Shown one piece after another: positions 1 to 5,126 of a stretch of DNA of 6,107 bases. The position numbers were made by a program, and so were the translations under genes. Positions within the stretch are counted from its first letter, which is position 1. The number at the start of each line of letters is the position of its first letter. This DNA is from Candidatus Omnitrophota bacterium (GTDB lineage Bacteria > Omnitrophota > Gorgyraeia > Zapsychrales > Zapsychraceae), in the NCBI GenBank assembly GCA_029567025.1, contig JAKQLT010000097.1, positions 1 to 6,107 of the forward strand, in the 5' to 3' direction. Below the pieces are notes generated by a model, which was not told the origin of the DNA, did no database searches, and saw only the letters and a program-made list of their open reading frames with translations.

Positions 1-1074
1 CATAAAGATGTTGTTTTAGGCCCTAAAGAAACAAAAACGTTTAAAGTCCGAATGAAAGATATTTGGACTATCAGTTCCCAATCTGTCAATGAAATTAAGC
101 AGCAGATTGATGAGAATCTCAATAGAATTAAAGATACAGAATATTATGAAACAGGAAAGATAAAAAAAGAAGGGTTGATTCAGCGTCTTGATTCTATTTT
201 AAAAGATCAAGAATTATACGCGGCGAATGTAGAAGAAAGAATCAATCGTTTTAGCGTTTTTATTGATGAAGTCAAACAAATCCGTGAAAACGCTCTTTCG
301 GTAGAGTTTTGGCGTTCGCGGGTTCCAGAAGCTAAAAAAGAAAATATTTTAGATTTTATCATTGAAGTAGAAAATCCCACGAAGAACGATTTAAATTTAA
401 AGGATCAGAAAAATTATCTTCCGACGGAAATCAAGACGGAACACATTGTTAACGCTGAAAATTTTGATATTAAATACGATCCGAATCGACGAAGGTTATA
501 TATAACGAAAGAAGAAATTCTTAAGCCAAAAGAGAAAAAGCGTTATCAAATAGGCATTATTGATGTTTGGTCCATTGCGCAGGAAAAAATAGAAGATCTT
601 AAAGATAGGACGCGTGAAGCTTATAAGCTTCTTGAAAAAACAGAATATGGCAATACCGCGAGTTATTTAGTTAAGAACATTAAAGAAAATTTAACAAAGA
701 TTGAAGATTCTCAAGCGATTAAAAAACCGATCAAAGAACATATTAGCGCCTTTCGATTAAATGAACAATATTTCGCGAGTGCGCAAAAAGATGTTCAAGC
801 ATTAGAGGATCTTTTAAGGGCTGTCAGAGAGCATTTGGAACGAAGCCCGTTAAAGAATGTTCTTCAGAAAATTACGTTGTTAAATACCATTGCCGCTATT
901 GCGGCGGCTATTTTTGGTGAAAAGCCGTTAATAACAACATTTTGGAAAATAATCATTGGTATTATTATTTTTGTCGGCATCTTAACAATTATTCATTTTA
1001 CGATTTGGAGTAAAAGATCTAAAGGTGTTAAGAAAGAAGATTTGGAAGAACCGACAGATCAAAAAACGTCATAG
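1..1074 (+). CDS. Membrane-anchored protein with repeated beta-domain/coiled-coil modules (5' end missing)
   Basis: The frame is open from the first base of the window to the TAA-region stop (TAG) at 1072-1074, giving 357 residues. The ATG at 52 lies inside a conserved motif (VRMKDIW) and is probably not the true start, so the gene is most likely partial at its 5' end. Counting from window codon 1, codons 6-24 and 174-192 hold two copies of a motif of the form L.PKE.K......D(I/V)W.I. Each is followed by a long charged helical stretch, and both stretches place TEY at the same offset after the motif. Codons about 116-173 look like a beta-rich domain (IEVENPT, NYLPTEIK, KYDPNRRRLYI). Codons about 314-336 form one hydrophobic membrane helix followed by a basic/acidic tail of about 20 residues. 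The large N-terminal part is therefore likely extracytoplasmic or periplasmic and anchored at the C-terminus. I cannot name a function. It sits 28 bases upstream of atpA and may share its transcript, but it does not resemble any ATP synthase subunit. Confidence 0.8.
   Translation, partial: HKDVVLGPKETKTFKVRMKDIWTISSQSVNEIKQQIDENLNRIKDTEYYETGKIKKEGLIQRLDSILKDQELYAANVEERINRFSVFIDEVKQIRENALSVEFWRSRVPEAKKENILDFIIEVENPTKNDLNLKDQKNYLPTEIKTEHIVNAENFDIKYDPNRRRLYITKEEILKPKEKKRYQIGIIDVWSIAQEKIEDLKDRTREAYKLLEKTEYGNTASYLVKNIKENLTKIEDSQAIKKPIKEHISAFRLNEQYFASAQKDVQALEDLLRAVREHLERSPLKNVLQKITLLNTIAAIAAAIFGEKPLITTFWKIIIGIIIFVGILTIIHFTIWSKRSKGVKKEDLEEPTDQKTS
16..576 (+). repeat. Two copies of a protein-level module within the left-edge gene
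   Basis: The first copy of the motif is at 16-72 and the second at 520-576. Each encodes a strand pair with PKE.K and then D(I/V)W(T/S)I, and each leads into about 75-80 residues of predicted coiled coil. The alignment after D(I/V)W needs no gap for at least 29 residues and ends in a shared TEY. Only the tail of the beta domain preceding copy one is inside the window, so the full module is probably about 150-170 residues and more copies may lie upstream. The repeat is seen in the translation, not as near-identical DNA. Confidence 0.65.
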
Positions 1075-1088
1075 TTAAGAAGAATTTT

Positions 1089-1094
1089 AGGAGG
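1089..1094 (+). promoter_or_regulatory. Ribosome binding site fixing the atpA GTG start
   Basis: AGGAGG lies 8 bases before GTG at 1103. An in-frame TAG at 1088-1090 overlaps the site and closes the alpha frame immediately upstream, so no longer N-terminus is possible. This decides that the short alpha N-terminus is real unless there is a sequencing error. Confidence 0.85.
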
Positions 1095-1102
1095 ATAAGA
1101 GC

Positions 1103-2683
1103 GTGGGAGAATTACGTTATACAGAAGTGGGACGCGTAAAAAGTATTCGAGGGTGTATTATCGTCGTCATAGGTTTGAAGAATTGCATTAATGGCCAGAT
1201 TATTAATTTTGGTTTTGGAACACAAGGCATGGTTTTAGGTTTTAATGAAGAAGAAACACATGTTTTGGTTATTAAAGAAACAGAAAAGATAAAAACAGGT
1301 GATGAAGCGCGTGCGTCTTTGGAACCTTTTAATGTCCCTGTGGGTGAAAATTTTATGGGGCGTATTGTAAGCTCTTTATGCGAACCTTTTGATGGATTAG
1401 GTCCGATTAAGCCAGACACGCAATATCCGATATTCCCATCAGCCCCGCCTATTCTCGAACGTCAGCCGCTGAAATTAACTCTTGAAACAGGAGTGAAAGT
1501 TTTAGACTCAATGATTCCTATTGGTTTGGGTCAACGCCAGTTGATATTAGGGAACAAGATGACAGGAAAAACAACTTTCATTACAGATACAATTCTTAAT
1601 CAAAAACATACTGGTGTTATTTGTATTTATTGTGCGATTGGAAAAGCGCGTTCGCAATTGGCGCGCGTTGTCCAGCTTTTTCAAGATCATGATGCTTTTA
1701 AATATTCCATTATTGTGGCCGCGCCATCATCGTCTCCGCCTGGACAGCAATATTTAGCACCTTATGTGGCTTGTTCTATTGGAGAATATTTTAGAGATAA
1801 AGGTAAACACGTTTTTATTGGGTTTGATGATTTTACGAAACACGCCTGGACGTATCGTGAAATTTCTCTTTTATTAGGACGCGCACCGGGACGAGATTCA
1901 TATCCGGGAGATATTTTCTATCTTCACTCGAAAATGATTGAGCGTGCATGTTATTTAGATAAAGAACACGGCGAAGGTTCTATGACATTTTTGCCGATTG
2001 TAGAAATTTTAGAAGGCGATTTAACCGCGTTTGTTCCATCGAATCTTGTTTCTATGACGGACGGACAAATTATGTTGGACGCGGCGCTTTTTGGGGAGGG
2101 ACAAAAACCCGCGCTTGATTTAGGCCTCTCTGTTTCTCGCGTCGGGACAAAAGTTCAGTGGCCCATTATTAAAGAGTTAAGTGGTTCTTTACGTCTGGAA
2201 TTTTTACAATTTAGAGAACTTCAAAAAGCGACCAAATTAAGGGCTGGGGCGCAATTATCTGACGAAGTTATAGATCAATTAAAAAGTGGAGAAATTTTAA
2301 CGCTTCTATTAAGACAAGATAAAAATCAGCCGGTGATTATGGAAGCGTTGGTTATTATATTGTTTGGATTTAAACGAAAATATCTTCAGAAACTTCCGCA
2401 TATGGAAGCTGTTAAAAGACTTCAGGTTGAGATTTATGATTTTGCGAAACAAAGAAATCCAGAATTTTTAAAGACGTTGAGACAGCGCCGTAAAATGGAC
2501 CCAGAAATTGAAAAAGGGCTTATAGATATTTTAGAAGCGTATGTTCAGAAAGTCATTGAGGAAGAGAAGAAAAAGGCGCCTTTAGAGACACAAGAGGCCG
2601 TTGAAGAAGATGGCATTATCGCGAATATTGGAAAAGATGTTTTAGATGAAGCGACGACTAAGAAAAAAGAAGAAAAATCTTAA
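1103..2683 (+). CDS. atpA: F-type ATP synthase subunit alpha (N-terminal delta-docking helix absent)
   Basis: This is the non-catalytic nucleotide-binding subunit of the cytoplasmic F1 alpha3-beta3 head. Seen in the 526 residues: beta-barrel domain about 5-80 (VGRVKSIRG, VPVGENFMGRIV), SMIPIGLGQRQLI at about 136-148, a P-loop G150-N-K-M-T-G-K-T157, APYVACSIGEYFRD at 219-232, Walker B-like FDD at 241-243, PGRDSYPGDIFYLHS at 262-276, and the arginine finger R346 in GLSVSRVG, followed by the helical C-terminal domain. The arginine finger supports a real working partner of beta. Oddities: relative to E. coli alpha about 19-20 N-terminal residues are missing. The usual DRQTGKT loop reads NKMTGKT, and the glutamine of the AIGQ motif is lysine (K181). 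A charged tail of about 40 residues (from about 484) extends beyond the usual end. It leads the operon with a strong RBS, 28 bases after the preceding gene. Confidence 0.97.
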   Translation: MGELRYTEVGRVKSIRGCIIVVIGLKNCINGQIINFGFGTQGMVLGFNEEETHVLVIKETEKIKTGDEARASLEPFNVPVGENFMGRIVSSLCEPFDGLGPIKPDTQYPIFPSAPPILERQPLKLTLETGVKVLDSMIPIGLGQRQLILGNKMTGKTTFITDTILNQKHTGVICIYCAIGKARSQLARVVQLFQDHDAFKYSIIVAAPSSSPPGQQYLAPYVACSIGEYFRDKGKHVFIGFDDFTKHAWTYREISLLLGRAPGRDSYPGDIFYLHSKMIERACYLDKEHGEGSMTFLPIVEILEGDLTAFVPSNLVSMTDGQIMLDAALFGEGQKPALDLGLSVSRVGTKVQWPIIKELSGSLRLEFLQFRELQKATKLRAGAQLSDEVIDQLKSGEILTLLLRQDKNQPVIMEALVIILFGFKRKYLQKLPHMEAVKRLQVEIYDFAKQRNPEFLKTLRQRRKMDPEIEKGLIDILEAYVQKVIEEEKKKAPLETQEAVEEDGIIANIGKDVLDEATTKKKEEKS

Positions 2684-2696
2684 TAAATAGCATGCG

Positions 2697-2975
2697 ATGA
2701 AAGAATTAGGAAATTTTAAATGTGTTATTATCAGCCCCAACAACCTTATTTATCAAAATGAGATTCAAAGTATTTTTGTGACGGGTGATTCTGGGGAATA
2801 TGAACTTTTGGCATATCATTATCCGGTTTTAGGTGTTTTGAAGAAAAGCGATATTATTATTAATTGGAAACAGAGAATTCCTATTGCGGGTGGTGTTTTA
2901 AGGTTTTTCGCGAATGAATGTATTATTATGGTAGAAGAAGATATTCGTCAAAAAACAAAACCGCAAAAGAATTAA
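2697..2975 (+). CDS. atpC: F-type ATP synthase subunit epsilon, beta-sandwich domain only
   Basis: Epsilon joins the foot of gamma to the c-ring and in many bacteria regulates ATP hydrolysis. The 92 residues match the N-terminal beta-sandwich: F7-K-C-V-I-I-S-P for the first strand, SIFVTGDSGEYELL at 25-38, HYPVL at 41-45 in place of the usual GHAPL, and IAGGVLRF at 63-70 in place of V.GGFLEV. A typical bacterial epsilon has about 130-140 residues; the C-terminal helical hairpin is absent. The frame ends in a lysine-rich tail and a TAA, with no remnant helices decoded before subunit c begins 36 bases later. The start has no visible Shine-Dalgarno sequence, and an ATG-CGA-TGA triplet set at 2692-2700 overlaps the start ATG, so translation may depend on coupling with atpA, which ends 13 bases upstream. 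Assignment rests on strand motifs and operon position. Confidence 0.9.
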   Translation: MKELGNFKCVIISPNNLIYQNEIQSIFVTGDSGEYELLAYHYPVLGVLKKSDIIINWKQRIPIAGGVLRFFANECIIMVEEDIRQKTKPQKN

Positions 2976-3011
2976 CTGTTAAATTTTTGAGAAAGAACAA
3001 AAGGATTTTTT

Positions 3012-3230
3012 ATGTTACCAGAAACAATGATTATTGTTGGGATTATGTTTGTCGCGGTCATGGGGCCTTCTGTTGTGATCGCTGTTTTGGGGCATGCGGT
3101 TATTAAGGCCTTGGCGCGTAATCCTTCTTCTGCTTCGAAGATTTTTATGGGCATGGTTGTCATGCTTATTTTTGTTGAGGCAATTGCTATTTTGGCCATT
3201 TTGATTATTTTTCAATTGTTTTCTAAGTGA
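3012..3230 (+). CDS. atpE: F-type ATP synthase subunit c
   Basis: This is the membrane rotor subunit that forms the c-ring and carries ions past subunit a. The protein has 72 residues and two hydrophobic helices (about 5-31 and 44-70) joined by a polar loop with the hallmark A-R36-N-P38 facing F1. Helix 2 carries the ion-binding carboxylate E56 in FVEAIAIL, exactly 20 residues after R36, the same spacing as R41-D61 in E. coli. Helix 1 is unusual. The GxGxGxG packing motif is replaced by G18-P-S-V-V-I-A-V-L-G27, with valines in glycine positions. The glutamine that ligates Na+ in sodium-type c subunits corresponds to I23, and no ES/ET follows the glutamate, so proton use is more likely (inference). 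AAAAGGA at 2999-3005 is a good RBS. The next gene, a second c-like protein, follows after 10 bases. Confidence 0.93.
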   Translation: MLPETMIIVGIMFVAVMGPSVVIAVLGHAVIKALARNPSSASKIFMGMVVMLIFVEAIAILAILIIFQLFSK

Positions 3231-3240
3231 AGGGGATTGA

Positions 3241-3480
3241 ATGGTTGATTTTAATCTTTGGATTGAAAGTTTTATTTTCATATCTGTTTTTTCGCTGATT
3301 ATTATTATCCCGTGTGTATTGGTTGTTATCATCGGGAAAAAAGCTATTGAAGATATGGGGCGTTATCCGACGAAGATATCTTTGATCCAAATGAGTATTT
3401 TTTTAAAATTAGTTGTTATCGAAATCTCAACTTTTACGGCATTATTAACTTTTTTAAGAGTTTTTGAACATAGAACGTAA
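3241..3480 (+). CDS. Second, divergent c-like ATP synthase subunit (c')
   Basis: This is a 79-residue two-helix protein that aligns without gaps to the preceding subunit c through loop and helix 2: G-R41-Y-P43 matches A-R-N-P, and E61 falls exactly 20 residues after R41, as in c. The two proteins also share two non-canonical helix 1 residues, P24 (P19 in c) and G32 (G27 in c), which argues for an old common origin. Otherwise they are very different: helix 1 is rich in isoleucine and valine (about 11-32), helix 2 has a lysine K56 five residues before the glutamate, and the glutamate is followed by I-S-T. It has its own RBS (AAGGGG at 3230-3235) and sits between c and b, so an Fo role is likely. 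It could be a second rotor subunit in a mixed c-ring or a specialised c-family protein. AtpI, AtpQ and AtpR do not fit because of the R-x-P loop and E61. Confidence 0.82.
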   Translation: MVDFNLWIESFIFISVFSLIIIIPCVLVVIIGKKAIEDMGRYPTKISLIQMSIFLKLVVIEISTFTALLTFLRVFEHRT

Positions 3481-3504
3481 TATATAAAAAAGGAGTTTGT
3501 CCAA

Positions 3505-4248
3505 ATGGAATTAATAATAAAATTTCTGATCCTGACATTTATTGTCTCTGGCGTTGTTATTTTCTTGATTCGCATCGCGCTTTTTAGTAGTAGCGAGGGC
3601 GTTGTTCAACGGCTCAATGAAGAAAACAAGAAACTCGCGGTTAAACAAGAAGAGCTAAATAAAAAAATTCTTCAAGCAAATGAAGAATTAGCCCAGAAGC
3701 AAAAAGAAGCAAGAGAGCTTGCCAGTAAAATGAGAGCAGATGCTGAACAGGAATCTGTTAAAGAAAAAGAGAAGATTATTGCAAAAGCTCGCGCGGAAGG
3801 AGAAGAAATTATTGCTAAGGCGCAAGGCGCGAAAGAAAAAATTCGAATGGATTTAGAAAAAGAAAATGATATTCGCGTGATTAAATATAGCATGGAAATT
3901 CTCAATGATATTTTAAGTCAAAAAGCCAAAGGTGCTTTTAATGAAACGTTGATTGAGGAATTCTTGGAGAAATTAAAAGATACCGATATGAGCCGTATTA
4001 GTCCGGATATCACGACGGTTGATGTGGTGACTTTGGATCCTGTTTCAGAAAAAGTGAAAGAACGTCTTTCGGCTGTGATTAAAGAGAAGACGGGACGTTC
4101 TTTAAAAGTCAATGCTTCTTTAAATCCCAAAATTGGCGGTGGGTTGATTCTAAAATTTGGAAGTATGGCTTTAGACGGCAGTATTCAGAATTTAATAAGG
4201 GAGAAAGCTTTAGAGTTCCAACAAAACGTTCAGTCGCGAGAAATATAA
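3505..4248 (+). CDS. atpF: F-type ATP synthase subunit b fused to delta C-terminal domain
   Basis: This is a peripheral-stalk protein that holds the alpha3-beta3 head against rotation. Its 247 residues comprise one N-terminal membrane helix (about 3-27), a long alanine/lysine/glutamate-rich right-handed stalk helix (about 33-130; EAREL, KARAEGEEIIAKA), a b-type C-terminal segment (about 130-160, ILNDIL...LIEEFLEKL), and then about 168-243 matching the C-terminal domain of subunit delta: DITTVDVVTLDPVSEKVKERL, TGRSL, NPKIGGGLIL with IGGG at 210-213, and LDGSI at 223-227. The six-helix N-terminal domain of delta is not present here or elsewhere in the window. Classical b has about 156-170 residues and delta about 175, so this is b plus the last part of delta. 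The length and design resemble the b subunit of the alternate/N-ATPase group. AAGGAG at 3490-3495 is a clear RBS. The stop is 3 bases before atpG. Confidence 0.92.
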   Translation: MELIIKFLILTFIVSGVVIFLIRIALFSSSEGVVQRLNEENKKLAVKQEELNKKILQANEELAQKQKEARELASKMRADAEQESVKEKEKIIAKARAEGEEIIAKAQGAKEKIRMDLEKENDIRVIKYSMEILNDILSQKAKGAFNETLIEEFLEKLKDTDMSRISPDITTVDVVTLDPVSEKVKERLSAVIKEKTGRSLKVNASLNPKIGGGLILKFGSMALDGSIQNLIREKALEFQQNVQSREI

Positions 4249-4251
4249 TTT

Positions 4252-5109
4252 ATGGGAAAAGCCAGTAAAGTTAAGGTAGAGTTACGTGATGCTATTGAGA
4301 TGGCGTATCTGATCCAGGCGTTAAAAGATATTGCCGACAATAAATTTTACACATTATCTCAACAAAAAGAAAAATTTCGTAGGTTTGGCGAAACATTTGT
4401 CGAGTTTTTTCGGATGATCAGTTTTACGAAAGCCAAACATCCTCTTTTAGATAATGATTATCCGACGGTGGGCATTTTAGTTGTTACCATCGAAGGCAGT
4501 TTTTTAGGGAAATTTAATAATAGGATTTTGAAATTAGCGTTGGAAACAAAAAATAATTTTCCCAATTATCGGTTCATTGCCGTCGGGAATAAAGCCGTTG
4601 ATCGATTGCGCCCGTATACGCCGGATTTAAAAGTATTTACAGGTATGGAACGCATGGGCATGTATGAAATGGCGCTTCAGGTAAAGAATTATTTGATAGA
4701 TGAAATTATGAACAAACGTTTGGGGAAAGTTGTTGTTATTTATTCTTGGCCGAAAACATTGGATGTGCAAAAAGAACGTGTGGTCAATTTATTGCCTTGT
4801 AAAGAATTGATTTCTAAACAGGTACAGTTTGTTGATTTTTATGAAAAGGCGATTTGGGAGTCTGAACCCGTTAATATTATTGGGTATTTAGCGAATTTGT
4901 GGGTTACGGTGCGCCTTCATGAAATATTTTTGGAAAGCAATATTGCCGCTGCCGCGGCTTTAGCGAGTTTTTTGGAAGAGAGCGTTGATAAAATGAAGAA
5001 AGAAAAGATAAAAGCTCAAATGAAATATCGTAAGGCCAGAAAAAATGATATTGATAAAAGTCTTCGAGAAACATTTTCAGCCCGTATGATGTCGATAGAC
5101 GCAAAGTAA
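4252..5109 (+). CDS. atpG: F-type ATP synthase subunit gamma (divergent)
   Basis: Gamma is the central shaft of the rotor: its N- and C-terminal helices form a coiled coil inside the alpha3-beta3 head, and its globular middle binds epsilon and the c-ring. The length of 285 residues is typical. Visible features: N-terminal helix 7-56 (LIQALKDIADNKFYTLSQQ in place of KITKAMEMVAASKM), HPLL at 63-66, a Rossmann-like middle domain starting VGILVVTIEGSFLGKFN at 73-89 (family pattern G.L.V.SD.GLCGG.N), RFIAVGNKAVD at 107-117, and the C-terminal helix 221-275 (LHEIFLESNIAAAAALASF, then a KYRKARKNDIDKSL stretch where the family has YN.ARQA.IT.E). The C-terminal end is notably changed and adds ETFSARMMSIDAK. 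Sequence identity to typical gamma looks low, but domain order and position between b-delta and beta make the call firm. It starts 3 bases after the previous stop with only a weak GAGA-like RBS, suggesting coupled translation. Confidence 0.93.
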   Translation: MGKASKVKVELRDAIEMAYLIQALKDIADNKFYTLSQQKEKFRRFGETFVEFFRMISFTKAKHPLLDNDYPTVGILVVTIEGSFLGKFNNRILKLALETKNNFPNYRFIAVGNKAVDRLRPYTPDLKVFTGMERMGMYEMALQVKNYLIDEIMNKRLGKVVVIYSWPKTLDVQKERVVNLLPCKELISKQVQFVDFYEKAIWESEPVNIIGYLANLWVTVRLHEIFLESNIAAAAALASFLEESVDKMKKEKIKAQMKYRKARKNDIDKSLRETFSARMMSIDAK

Positions 5110-5113
5110 AAAA

Positions 5114-5119
5114 AAGGAG
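5114..5119 (+). promoter_or_regulatory. Ribosome binding site supporting a TTG start for atpD
   Basis: AAGGAG lies 7 bases before TTG at 5127. No ATG or GTG occurs at a usable position: the first in-frame ATG is near 5250, well inside the beta-barrel domain. The upstream frame offers no better start near this site. Confidence 0.8.
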
Positions 5120-5126
5120 CAACGCT

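Noticed and set aside
1..1074. Left-edge gene as subunit a or another stalk protein of the ATPase
   Set aside because: It has one membrane helix, repeated beta/coiled-coil modules and no subunit a motifs.
1117..1419. 100-codon open frame on the minus strand
   Set aside because: It is antisense to the alpha beta-barrel domain, and no RBS or family features are seen.
2973..3011. Epsilon hairpin lost through a simple frameshift
   Set aside because: Only 36 bases separate the epsilon stop from the c start, too few to encode the missing 40-odd residues in any frame without running into the c gene.
2918..3106. 62-codon + strand frame bridging epsilon and c
   Set aside because: It overlaps the end of epsilon and the first third of c in another frame; both of those have clear family motifs, and this one has none.
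3015..3332. 105-codon minus strand frame over the c genes
   Set aside because: It is antisense to two well-supported c-family genes and has a low-complexity translation.
2684..5126. Intergenic terminators or promoters between ATPase genes
   Set aside because: Gaps are 3-36 bases, and I found no GC-rich hairpin with a T-run and no paired -35/-10 boxes.
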